From HB2-32-21 sp040235495 (lineage in GTDB: Bacteria > Pseudomonadota > Gammaproteobacteria > Pseudomonadales > Porticoccaceae), in NCBI GenBank assembly GCA_040235495.1, contig JBECKV010000040.1, positions 1 to 28,443 on the forward strand: DNA of 28,443 nt. Direction: 5' to 3'. The position numbers were made by a program, and so were the translations under genes. The notes under the pieces are model-generated. The model was not told the DNA's origin and ran no database searches. It worked only from the letters and a program-made list of their open reading frames with translations. Shown piece by piece: positions 15,450-22,730 of this stretch (within the stretch, counting starts at the first letter, position 1; every line of letters begins with the position of its first letter).

Positions 15450-16922
15450 TCACTGGCCACTGGCTTTATCCAACTGGCGGTCGAGCCGGCGCACGAACTC
15501 GGCCATGATCATTTCGTACAGGCGGTCCTTCAGCACCACATCCTCGACGCCCATATCGATATTGGGGTTGTCATTGACTTCAATGACAAACACACCTTTT
15601 TCGGATTGCTTGAGATCGACACCGTAAAAGCCGTCACCGATCAGCCGGGCGGCTTTCAGGGCGGTTTGAATCACTTCACCGGGAGCGTCCTCGGCGGCGA
15701 CGGTGGTTGACTTGCCGCCAACGTATTTGCCGTCGGCCTGGTGCTTGTAAATCTGCCAGTGGCCACGGGACATGAAATACTGGCAGGCGAACAGCGGTTT
15801 GCCGCCGATAATGCCCACCCGCCAATCGAACTCGCTGGGCAGAAACTCCTGGGCCAGAATCAGATCGGACTGCTTGAACAGCCGCGTGGCGACGTCCTTG
15901 AGCTCCTCCGGATTATTGGCCTTGTAGACGCCCAGTGAAAAAGCGCCGTCGGGAATTTTGAGCACCACGGGATAACCCAGTTTTTCCACCTCCTCCAGGG
16001 GTCGATTGCGTTGCATGACCGTGGTCCGGGGCGCATTGATTCGCTGGGTGCGTAGCAATTCGGCGAGATAGACCTTGTTGGTGCAGCGCAGGATGGAGGT
16101 CGGATCATCGATCACCACCATGCCCTCGGCCTCGGCCCGTTTGGCGAAGCGAAAGGTGTGGTGGTTGATACTGGTGGTTTCGCGAATGAAGAGTGCATCC
16201 CACTCGGCGATGTGGGGATAATCCCGGCGGGTAATGAGATCGACTTCAATACCGAGCTTCTTCCCCGCCTTGACGAAGGCGCTCAGCGCCCTGGGGTTGG
16301 AGGGCGACAGCGGGTCGTCCGGATTGTGGAGCATCGCCAGATCGTAGCGGGAAATCGCCGGGGTTTTCGGGTTGCGCCAGCGTTTGCCCAGGTAGCTGTT
16401 GAGGGCTTCGGTGAGCTGGCCGCGATCGAGATCGGAGCGCTCCTGCCCGGTGGTGGTATCGATCTTGCGAATCTGCCATTTGTCCTTGCGCTGTAACTGC
16501 ACCCGCAGAACGGGCGCCGGGAAACGCTCGAACAAGACGTTGCCGAGGGGCTGCAGGTCTGGCTGCTGGGCGTGACCAAAGTACAGGGTAAAGTCGATCT
16601 GATCGCCATGGCTGCGCTTCAGATGTTTGGCCAGATCCTCGTCCAGCTCCTCGGTGATCAGCTGGTAGATGGTTTTGCGCGACAGGTCGAGCATGGTGCG
16701 CACCGAGGGGATCACCCGATGGCGCCGGGCTTCGGCCAGCAGCGAAACGTAGTAACCGAGACCGAGGTAGCGGTAGCTGCGGCACAGATTGATGACCTTG
16801 AGGGTCTGGTTATCGCCGATGGCTTTGCCGGCAATATAATCCCGGGCGCTGAGCAAGAGGTGCTCGGGCAGGTAGTTGGTCCATTCAGAAGGCTGGTCGA
16901 CAACGACAACATGACGACTCAT
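15450..16922 (-). CDS. RimK-like ATP-grasp ligase with N-terminal RLAN-type domain
   Basis: A 490-residue protein. Residues 1 to about 180 form a conserved N-terminal region found with this RimK branch (VINLCRSYRYLGLGYYVSLLAEAR at about 44-67 is its hallmark; it resembles the RLAN domain). From about 285 the ATP-grasp ligase follows: lysine K322 in VVLKIP, the QEFLPSEFDWRVGIIGG stretch at 358-374, and the magnesium-binding VIEVNDNPN (446-454). RimK-type enzymes form amide or peptide bonds, often adding glutamate to a peptide or protein end, with ATP. The target here is unknown. Its ATG overlaps the stop of the upstream GNAT-C39 gene in ATGA, so the two proteins are made together. This pairing is the strongest clue to function. 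Confidence 0.85.
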   Translation of the reverse strand: MSRHVVVVDQPSEWTNYLPEHLLLSARDYIAGKAIGDNQTLKVINLCRSYRYLGLGYYVSLLAEARRHRVIPSVRTMLDLSRKTIYQLITEELDEDLAKHLKRSHGDQIDFTLYFGHAQQPDLQPLGNVLFERFPAPVLRVQLQRKDKWQIRKIDTTTGQERSDLDRGQLTEALNSYLGKRWRNPKTPAISRYDLAMLHNPDDPLSPSNPRALSAFVKAGKKLGIEVDLITRRDYPHIAEWDALFIRETTSINHHTFRFAKRAEAEGMVVIDDPTSILRCTNKVYLAELLRTQRINAPRTTVMQRNRPLEEVEKLGYPVVLKIPDGAFSLGVYKANNPEELKDVATRLFKQSDLILAQEFLPSEFDWRVGIIGGKPLFACQYFMSRGHWQIYKHQADGKYVGGKSTTVAAEDAPGEVIQTALKAARLIGDGFYGVDLKQSEKGVFVIEVNDNPNIDMGVEDVVLKDRLYEMIMAEFVRRLDRQLDKASGQ

Positions 16923-18058
16923 GTCCGGGACCTCCGTTTTTTGACGATGACCACGGCGCGGTGGCCGCTGCGCCCATAGCGGGCCATGCCTTCAAATTCC
17001 TCGCTCAGAATCGGAATGTTCATGCAGTCCATGGAAATACGATTTTCCTCATAATCAACATAGGGGTCGTGGAGATAGACGATGTCGTCCCGGACATCGG
17101 TGACCACGACCCAGTGGGGGAATTTTTCGCCGTAGATCCGGTAGGAGCTGATCAATACGACGGGTACGGCGCCCTTACTGATCACCTTCTTGAGTTCCTC
17201 GACGCGCACCGAACCATAGCGCACCTTGATCCTGGCGGCGGATATCCGTTCCTGAAAGTCCTCGTGAACCAGCGCTATGACCTCTTTCTTTTCGGTCGAC
17301 CGCACCGAGTCGACGAACAGGGCCTGTTCATCCTTCAGAATCAGCTCCACGTCAAAGCCGCGGTGATGGGCCGCCAGCGCCAGCCCGTCGGGGGCGCAGC
17401 CGCCCAGCCCGGAGGTCATGAAGATGGTGGTGGCTTCCCGCCAGATCTGCAGCTCCAGCTTGCGATTCAGCATCAGGTTCGGGTTCAGGCGTTTCATCGC
17501 CATCATCAACGCCGCCGGACCGCAGGTAAACTCCAGTGTCTGCTGGTAATAGGGCACCTGGGTTATTTCACGATCGTCCGCCCGAACCAGGGATTTCTCC
17601 AGGCGCACCGCATCCTCGTGATCCTCGTAGTAGTCCTCGAGTTGCTCGAATTCGCGATAGCCGGCGTTGACGTACAGTTGCTTTACCCGCTCGTTGTCCC
17701 GGCGAACTTCGAGACGGATGGCCAGGCAGCCCTGTTTGCGCGCCGCTTCCTCCGCCGCCTCCAGCAGGGGGCGGCCCAGGCCGCGGCCCTGGATTTCCGG
17801 CAGTACGGCAAAGGAATAGAGCCGCGCCAGCGCGGTGCCCGCGTGCACATGGACCAGCACATAACCGACCACCCGGTCGCCGCTGTCGCAGACCAGCAGG
17901 GCGCCCTTGCCGTGTTTCAAAAAGTGACGAAAACTGCGCCGGGACAGGCGGTCGCTGTCGAAACAGGACTGCTCGATGTGCACCAGGGCATCGAGATCAC
18001 CCAGTTCCCCGGGTCGAATGGCCGCAGGCGTCGTGGCGACTCGTGGATTGCTGGTCAT
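16919..18058 (-). CDS. GNAT acetyltransferase fused to C39-like cysteine peptidase
   Basis: A 379-residue two-domain protein. Residues about 12-155 are a GNAT domain with the acetyl-CoA loop QGRGLG (90-95) and the RLEVRRDN strand typical of RimI-like enzymes. Residues about 165-375 are a C39-type papain-fold peptidase with an apparently complete active site: Q173, C179 (CGPA), H315 (HWVV) and D331 (HDPY). C39 peptidases elsewhere cut double-glycine leaders of bacteriocins, but this one has no transporter or membrane segments, so it is likely cytosolic. It is translationally coupled to the RimK-like ligase. Acetylation, cleavage and ligation of a peptide are thus encoded together. No precursor peptide was recognised. 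The start at 18058 has no obvious ribosome site. Confidence 0.83.
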   Translation of the reverse strand: MTSNPRVATTPAAIRPGELGDLDALVHIEQSCFDSDRLSRRSFRHFLKHGKGALLVCDSGDRVVGYVLVHVHAGTALARLYSFAVLPEIQGRGLGRPLLEAAEEAARKQGCLAIRLEVRRDNERVKQLYVNAGYREFEQLEDYYEDHEDAVRLEKSLVRADDREITQVPYYQQTLEFTCGPAALMMAMKRLNPNLMLNRKLELQIWREATTIFMTSGLGGCAPDGLALAAHHRGFDVELILKDEQALFVDSVRSTEKKEVIALVHEDFQERISAARIKVRYGSVRVEELKKVISKGAVPVVLISSYRIYGEKFPHWVVVTDVRDDIVYLHDPYVDYEENRISMDCMNIPILSEEFEGMARYGRSGHRAVVIVKKRRSRT

Positions 18059-18403
18059 CGGCGCGGAATCAGGGCTCAGGCATCGACTCCCGTGGCGATG
18101 TCGCGACTCCGGAAGCGAGTGGGTTCGAGGGCAACGCTAGCGCCGTGGTGTGTCGACATGTGCCATGCCATGAAGCTGAAAGAGGGAGGCGTGATTGTAC
18201 TGCCTGCGGCCATCCCGGCCACTGCTTTTTTGTGTCAGACAGCCGTTTTGGCAAAAATTTTCGTCGCCTCGGACAGGTGGCCGCGGCTGGCTGGGGTAGG
18301 GCGGCATGCGCTTGCAACCGATTGCCAATTGCGTATTCTTGCCGGTCTATCGAAATTTTTGGCTAACGGGTTCAATGCTCAATGACACAGGAGTAATGCA
18401 ATT
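18059..18403. other. Divergent control region between GNAT-C39 and the monooxygenase
   Basis: A 345-bp gap. It contains the candidate plus-strand promoter at 18312-18339. A minus-strand frame of 63 codons at 18137-18328 has no ribosome site and no recognisable leader-peptide pattern, so I do not call it a gene. No tandem repeat is seen, unlike several other gaps in the window. Confidence 0.55.
18312..18339 (+). promoter_or_regulatory. Candidate promoter for the monooxygenase at 18404
   Basis: TTGCAA (18312-18317), a 16-base spacer, TATTCT (18334-18339), each 4 of 6 to sigma-70 consensus. The same arrangement, TTGCAA-N16-TATCCT, precedes the paralogous gene at 28239, which raises confidence that the element is real. 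The leader would be about 60 bases. Confidence 0.42.
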
Positions 18404-20272
18404 ATGGTAGAAGCAATTACGATCGATCCGAACACCGGCCTGAAGAAATTCAGTACTCGCGCCGCTCAGTCCAGCGACCGCATCAAGGGTCAGGGTTATG
18501 GTGTGGTCAGGGATGAGGCGCTCAAAACCCTGCCCGAGGCCCCCGCTGGCGCCGTGTTCAACGCCGAGGAACAGGCCAGGTACAGGGAATTCAAGGAAGC
18601 CCGTTCCGGCGCCGGGGAATACATCGCCCTGGAAGGTGAATTCGCCAAATACCTGGACGATGTCTATTCCGAGGCGCCGGTGCCCCGCGATGCCCTCGAT
18701 GACGAATGCGAAATTCTGGTCATCGGCGCCGGGTTCGCCGGCTTGTTACTCTGGCATCGGTTGCAGGAGGCCGGCTTCACGGACGTGCGCTTTTGTGAGA
18801 AGGGCGGTGACGTCGGCGGCACCTGGTACTGGAACCGCTATCCCGGCATCGCCTGCGACGTCGAGGCGTACAGCTACCTGCCGCTGCTGGATGAAACCGG
18901 CTACATTCCGACCATGAAATTCGCCAGCGGCTTCGAGATCTTCGAGTACTGCCAGCTGGTGGCCGAGAAATTCAACTTTTACGATCACTGCCTGTTCCAC
19001 ACCACCGTGGAAAAAACCCAGTGGCACGAAGCCAGCGGCAGATGGATTGTTCACACCGACCGGGGCGATGCCATGAAAGCCCGCTACGTGGTGGTGGCCA
19101 ACGGCATTCTCACCACCCCCAAACTGGCCAAGATCGAAGGCATGGAAACCTTCAAGGGTGAAGCCTTCCACACCTCCCGCTGGAACTACAACGTCGATCT
19201 GGCCGGCAAGCGGGTCGGTATCATCGGCACCGGCGCCACCGCCGTGCAGGTCATCCCCGAGATCGCCAAGGTGGTTAAGGAGCTGTATGTGTTTCAGCGC
19301 ACGCCATCCTCGATCGATGTGCGCGCCCAGCGGGAAACCTCTCCGGAAGAAATCGACACCTGGCGCAACGAAACGGGTTGGTCCACGGCCCGGCGCAAGC
19401 GCTTTGGCCGAATCGCCAGTGTGCGCGACGCGGTCAAGGCCCCTGATGACTATCTCTCCGGTCGTGTCGAGGATTACCGCAAAAAACCGAAGGAAACCCG
19501 GCGCCTCTCGCAAGAGGAGTGGATGCAGAAGCAACTGGATGAAAACTTCCAGGCCATGGAGCAGATTCGCGCCCGGGTCGATAAGGTCGTGAAGGATCCG
19601 AAAACCGCAGCCGCCCTCAAGCCCTACTACCCCTATGCGTGCAAGCGGCCTACCTTCCACGACGAGTATCTGCCGACCTTCAACCTGCCTCATGTGCACC
19701 TGGTCGACACCGCGCCCCGGGGTGTCAACCGTATCAACGAAAAGGGCGTGGTTCACGACGGTGTGGAATACGAGTTGGATGTTCTTATTTATGCCACGGG
19801 CTTCCAGTGGATGGCGACCTCGACCTTCGACATGATCTACGGCGAGGAAGGCAAATCCCTGACCCAGGTACGCCAGGAGCAGGGCACCAAAACCTGGCTC
19901 GGCCTGCACAGCAAGGGTTTTCCCAACCTGTTTGTCATGACCGGGCCCCAGGGCGGTGGCGGCAGCTTCAACTTCACCGACACCATCGACGACCACAGCG
20001 ACTACATATTGTGGATGTTGAATACCTTGAAGGAACAAAATGCCGACATCGTCGACGTCACCCAGGAAGCAGTGGACGCCTACGCCCAGCACTGCCGCGA
20101 AATGGACCTCGCCTCCGCGCCGCTGCGCGACTGCGTCGCCTATTACGACCATGAAGGTCAGGCCGAGCCCGGCAGTCTGGTCTATTACGGCGGTGGCCGG
20201 TGGCACAAACAGCGAATTGCCGGGCAGGAATCGCTGCAGCCCTATGTGTTCAGAAAGGCTTCCGCCGCTTAA
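18404..20272 (+). CDS. Baeyer-Villiger-type class B flavin monooxygenase with N-terminal extension
   Basis: A 622-residue enzyme. FAD-binding GAGFAG is at 108-113, followed by GGTWYWNRYPGIACDVEAYSY (about 138-158), a stretch characteristic of Baeyer-Villiger monooxygenases. The fingerprint is F250-x-G252-xxx-H256-xxx-W260 (here followed by N, not the usual P or D), and the NADPH site GTGATA is at 275-280. It should insert oxygen beside a ketone to give an ester or lactone using NADPH and O2; the substrate is unknown. The first about 100 residues precede the FAD domain and contain DPNTGL and EEQARYREFKEAR, nearly the same as the start of the truncated gene at 28239. AGGAG ends 10 bases before the ATG. 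A strong terminator follows the stop, so it is probably monocistronic. Confidence 0.92.
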   Translation: MVEAITIDPNTGLKKFSTRAAQSSDRIKGQGYGVVRDEALKTLPEAPAGAVFNAEEQARYREFKEARSGAGEYIALEGEFAKYLDDVYSEAPVPRDALDDECEILVIGAGFAGLLLWHRLQEAGFTDVRFCEKGGDVGGTWYWNRYPGIACDVEAYSYLPLLDETGYIPTMKFASGFEIFEYCQLVAEKFNFYDHCLFHTTVEKTQWHEASGRWIVHTDRGDAMKARYVVVANGILTTPKLAKIEGMETFKGEAFHTSRWNYNVDLAGKRVGIIGTGATAVQVIPEIAKVVKELYVFQRTPSSIDVRAQRETSPEEIDTWRNETGWSTARRKRFGRIASVRDAVKAPDDYLSGRVEDYRKKPKETRRLSQEEWMQKQLDENFQAMEQIRARVDKVVKDPKTAAALKPYYPYACKRPTFHDEYLPTFNLPHVHLVDTAPRGVNRINEKGVVHDGVEYELDVLIYATGFQWMATSTFDMIYGEEGKSLTQVRQEQGTKTWLGLHSKGFPNLFVMTGPQGGGGSFNFTDTIDDHSDYILWMLNTLKEQNADIVDVTQEAVDAYAQHCREMDLASAPLRDCVAYYDHEGQAEPGSLVYYGGGRWHKQRIAGQESLQPYVFRKASAA

Positions 20273-20295
20273 ACGCCACCGGCGCGTGAAACCAG

Positions 20296-20324
20296 AAAAA
20301 TCGAGGCTCCTGGCCTCGATTTTT
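20296..20324 (+). terminator. Intrinsic terminator after the Baeyer-Villiger monooxygenase
   Basis: TCGAGGC (20301-20307) pairs with GCCTCGA (20313-20319) around TCCTG. Flanking A5 and T-run extend the stem to 12 bp, and seven T residues follow. This is a textbook rho-independent terminator, 23 bases after the stop; the A-rich left arm would also let it work on the minus strand. Confidence 0.92.
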
Positions 20325-20336
20325 TTATGCGTTTCT

Positions 20337-20448
20337 TAAGTTCACAGCTTTTGAGATCGACGGCTTGTAAGGCTGAGAACTTTTAAGGTTGAGAACTTTT
20401 AAGGCTTAGAACTTTTGAAATTGACGGCTTTTGAGATTCAAGGCTTTT
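20337..20448. repeat. Degenerate tandem array of seven 16-bp units
   Basis: Seven consecutive 16-base units fill 112 bp: 20337, 20353, 20369, 20385, 20401, 20417 and 20433. The central three are nearly identical (AAGGCTGAGAACTTTT type). The outer ones keep the GAnnTTnANGGCTTTT skeleton. The array starts 12 bases after the terminator of the monooxygenase and is far more AT-rich than the genes. There is no spacer sequence, so it is not a CRISPR, and there is no replication initiator gene to make it an iteron. It occupies part of the 352-bp gap 20273-20624. Confidence 0.9.
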
Positions 20449-20496
20449 GATTGATAGCGTTGCCGACAGTACCGGGCGATCCACCGGAATAAATCC

Positions 20497-20536
20497 GTGA
20501 CGATTGTCACAATCCGGTGCCCTTTTGTCGGATTGT
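20497..20536. promoter_or_regulatory. Two adjacent inverted repeats upstream of the metalloprotease-like gene
   Basis: GTGAC-GATT-GTCAC (20497-20510) is a perfect 5+5 palindrome. ACAATCCG (20509-20516) pairs with CGGATTGT (20529-20536) around a 12-base loop. The two share two bases, so they could be alternative RNA structures or an operator plus a hairpin. They lie about 90 bases before the gene at 20625. No definite promoter boxes were found. Confidence 0.35.
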
Positions 20537-20624
20537 TTGCGCCGCTGGGTGGCGTCCGTCTGCAAAAGTCGCGACACTGCGCCGTGGGCTGAATCAAGGA
20601 TCAACGCGGCAAGGAGAGTGAAAA

Positions 20625-21443
20625 ATGAAAAAAAATATTTTAGCCTGTTGCTTTCTGGCCTTCGCGCCGGTGCTCGCTCTGGCCGAGCATGCCTGGGGGC
20701 CTTATCACTGGGCCAGTACCAGCTATCCGAAGGCATTCAACTTAATCCTCGTCAATAGCACCACTGACGATTGGGATAACTACGTTACCCAAGCGGTAAC
20801 GGACTGGAATGACTCGCCGGTTATGGACCTGGTTGAGGAAAACAGCTCGACGGACAGTAAAGTCCGGCGCCAGTGCAGGGCGCCCTCCGGCCAGATCAGA
20901 ATCTGCAACCTCGCCTACGGGCAAAACGGCTGGTTGGGTATCGCCGGTATTTCCATTGACCCGGCAGGCCATATCATCAGCGGCTATACCAAACTGAACG
21001 ATTCCTATTTTTCCTGGGCGTACTACAACAACGACAGTTGGAAGCAAAGTGTCACCTGTCAGGAGTTGGGGCATAACCTCGGCCTCGACCATCAGGACGA
21101 AAACTTCGACAATGGTTCGCTATTCAGTTGCATGGATTATCAGGATCCGCCTTACGAATTTCCCAATGCCCATGACTACGAGCAGCTACTCAGCATTTAT
21201 GACCACGCCGATACCTACGATTCCTACGCGGCCAGTTCCGGTGTTGACGGTGGTGGCGGCGACGGTGGTGGCTGCAATGCCCCCGCCGGCAAAGGCTGTA
21301 ACAGGGGAGAGATCAAGGGTCACAATGGCGAGATAGGTTGGGGTATCTCCCTCGGTCGCCGGGGCCAGCAGGAAACCTTCCTGCGCATCGACCCCGACGG
21401 CACCCGCCATCTCACCCATGTCACCTGGGTGGTGGGCTACTGA
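20625..21443 (+). CDS. Secreted metzincin-like metalloprotease with altered zinc motif
   Basis: A 272-residue protein with a clear signal peptide (cleavage after ALA, residue 20). The zinc-site region reads QELGHNLGLDH (146-156), aligning with HExxHxxGxxH of metzincins such as matrixins but with glutamine in place of the first histidine. E147, H150 and H156 are intact, and a Met-turn candidate (SCMDY, M170) follows at proper distance. Six cysteines before residue 220 would suit an exported protein. A glycine-rich linker (about 207-217) leads to a C-terminal segment of about 55 residues of unknown type. A strong AGGAGAG site precedes the ATG. Whether it is an active protease with an unusual ligand or a non-catalytic relative is open. 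It lies alone between terminators. Confidence 0.72.
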   Translation: MKKNILACCFLAFAPVLALAEHAWGPYHWASTSYPKAFNLILVNSTTDDWDNYVTQAVTDWNDSPVMDLVEENSSTDSKVRRQCRAPSGQIRICNLAYGQNGWLGIAGISIDPAGHIISGYTKLNDSYFSWAYYNNDSWKQSVTCQELGHNLGLDHQDENFDNGSLFSCMDYQDPPYEFPNAHDYEQLLSIYDHADTYDSYAASSGVDGGGGDGGGCNAPAGKGCNRGEIKGHNGEIGWGISLGRRGQQETFLRIDPDGTRHLTHVTWVVGY

Positions 21444-21455
21444 CTCGAACCAGAG

Positions 21456-21533
21456 GCGCGAATCAATACTGTGAATCAACAGTGTGAATCAACAGTGTGA
21501 ATAATTACTGTGAATAAATAATGTGAATCAACA
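21456..21533. repeat. Tandem 13-bp repeat, five good copies plus one degenerate
   Basis: Units of the type nTGTGAATCAACA start at 21469, 21482, 21495, 21508 and 21521, with a degenerate copy at 21456. They lie between the stop codon of the metalloprotease-like gene and its terminator, so they are transcribed as part of the 3' untranslated region. The unit is unrelated to the 16-bp array upstream of the gene. Confidence 0.92.
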
Positions 21534-21559
21534 AAAAGGGGGCTGCAAAGCCCCTTTTT
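21534..21559 (+). terminator. Intrinsic terminator after the metalloprotease-like gene
   Basis: GGGGCT (21539-21544) pairs with AGCCCC (21549-21554) closed by a GCAA tetraloop. A G-U pair and A-T pairs extend the base of the stem, and five T residues follow. It is about 90 bases after the stop because the tandem repeat lies between. Confidence 0.9.
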
Positions 21560-21583
21560 ATTGGCCGGTGTTTTTCATGAGCG

Positions 21584-21625
21584 GTACTTTCCAGTACTTT
21601 CCATGGACGGTACTTTCCATGGACA
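21584..21625. repeat. 16-bp direct repeat, about 2.6 copies, in the GST-like gene's upstream gap
   Basis: GTACTTTCCATGGAC-G/A occurs at 21594-21609 and 21610-21625, preceded by a partial copy GTACTTTCCA at 21584-21593. The unit contains the palindrome TCCATGGA. This is part of the 386-bp gap 21444-21829, which also holds the 13-bp array, a terminator, and a second near-duplication, AAATAATCA at 21791-21799 and 21807-21815 (period 16), just before the next gene's ribosome site. No gene is seen in the gap. Confidence 0.88.
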
Positions 21626-21829
21626 GTGCTGTCGCCGCGCTTATGGTTGTTTTTTACCCGGGTCCGGCGCACGTTTTTCCCGGGTCGAAAGCAAGAGCGC
21701 ATAAGCCCCTGGGGGCAAGAGCGTTTCACCAGCCTCAATCTTTGCGTAAGATGGCCCGGCAACCTGGTTGCCGTCGATGGCAAGCCATTCAAATAATCAG
21801 TCAGTTAAATAATCAAAAGGGGAGTAGCG

Positions 21830-22594
21830 ATGAAATACCTCAGTCCGAGTGAAGTGATCAATGGTTCCGGCCTGCGGCTGGTGCTGGTGCAATACATGCC
21901 GAGTCCCTGGGGCCAGGCCGCCAAGGCGATGATCGAATACAAGGGCCTGAGTTACATGGCCGCGCCCTGGGAAGGCGGCGGCGCCAATCAGGAGCTGGTC
22001 GCCTGGGCAGGCAATAACGGCGCGCCGATCGTCGCCTGGAACGACGAGCCGCCAGTCAATCGTTGGGACGACATCCTGCTGCTGCTCGAACGCCTGGCTC
22101 CGGCCCGGCCCCTGCTGCCGGAAGCGCGCGAGGAGAGAATCCAGGTACTCGGCCTGAGTCATGAAATCTGTGGCCAGCTGGGCCTGGCCTGGAACCGCCG
22201 GCTCAGCATGTTCGCCCCCATGGTCGCCTCCGGACAGGCGCCGGAAGGTTTTGTGCTGATGGCCAAACGCTATGGCTCGACGGAAGAAGACGTCGCTCGC
22301 GCCGATGAGCGTCAGATCGCCTCGCTCCAGGTGTTGGCAAACCGGCTCAAGGCACAAAAAAGTGCCGGCAGCGATTACCTGGTTGGCAATGGCGTCAGCG
22401 CGGCGGACTTTTATTGGGCCGCATTCTCAAACCTGTTTGCCCTGTTGCCGCCCGAGCAATGCCCCATGCCCGAACAGGCGCGGCCCATGTTCGATAGCCT
22501 GAGCGACAGCGTCCGCAAGGCCATCGATCCCATTCTCATCGAGCATCGCGATCGCATCATGGCGGCGCACTTCAAGTTGCCCATGGAGATGTGA
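21830..22594 (+). CDS. Glutathione S-transferase-like protein
   Basis: A 254-residue cytosolic protein. The front third resembles a thioredoxin-fold GST N-domain (PSPWGQAAKAMIEYKGLSYM at about 25-44, then a PIVAW strand) but without a recognisable catalytic Ser/Tyr/Cys. The C-terminal half is helical with the GST-like N-capping motif SDYLVGNGVSAADFYW (about 181-196). GSTs conjugate or reduce substrates with glutathione; without a clear active residue the activity is uncertain, and some such proteins are reductive dehalogenase-like or non-catalytic. GGGGAG lies 5 bases from the ATG. It is followed after 136 bp, containing a 12-bp tandem repeat, by a beta-lactamase-fold hydrolase on the same strand. 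Confidence 0.72.
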   Translation: MKYLSPSEVINGSGLRLVLVQYMPSPWGQAAKAMIEYKGLSYMAAPWEGGGANQELVAWAGNNGAPIVAWNDEPPVNRWDDILLLLERLAPARPLLPEAREERIQVLGLSHEICGQLGLAWNRRLSMFAPMVASGQAPEGFVLMAKRYGSTEEDVARADERQIASLQVLANRLKAQKSAGSDYLVGNGVSAADFYWAAFSNLFALLPPEQCPMPEQARPMFDSLSDSVRKAIDPILIEHRDRIMAAHFKLPMEM

Positions 22595-22610
22595 TCCGCG
22601 CAATCGAGGC

Positions 22611-22658
22611 ATTGCTTCAGGTATTGCTTCAGGCGGTGCTTGAGGCGGTGCTTCAGGT
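22611..22658. repeat. Four tandem copies of a 12-bp unit
   Basis: ATTGCTTCAGGT, ATTGCTTCAGGC, GGTGCTTGAGGC and GGTGCTTCAGGT run head to tail from 22611 to 22658, with partial matches on either side. They fill the gap between the GST-like gene and the serine hydrolase gene. The unit is a multiple of three and reads open in some frames, but no gene covers it. Confidence 0.92.
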
Positions 22659-22730
22659 GATGCAGGCTCGCCGAGGCGTGAATAACCCCGAGACAAAGAC
22701 ATAACAAGGCGTTAACCAGGAGCCGGGAAC

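Noticed and set aside
18137..18328. 63-codon minus-strand frame considered as a precursor peptide for the GNAT-C39/RimK pair
   Set aside because: No ribosome site, no double-glycine or leader pattern, and the composition looks like untranslated DNA.
16961..18385. 474-codon open frame on the plus strand
   Set aside because: Antisense to the GNAT-C39 gene, rich in Gly/Gln/His in the manner of shadow translations, with no recognisable domain.
18746..20206. 486-codon open frame on the minus strand
   Set aside because: Fully antisense to the Baeyer-Villiger monooxygenase, which has all its motifs; the antisense product looks like a shadow.
20337..20448. CRISPR array or plasmid iterons
   Set aside because: Units abut with no spacers, no cas genes are near, and no replication initiator gene is present.
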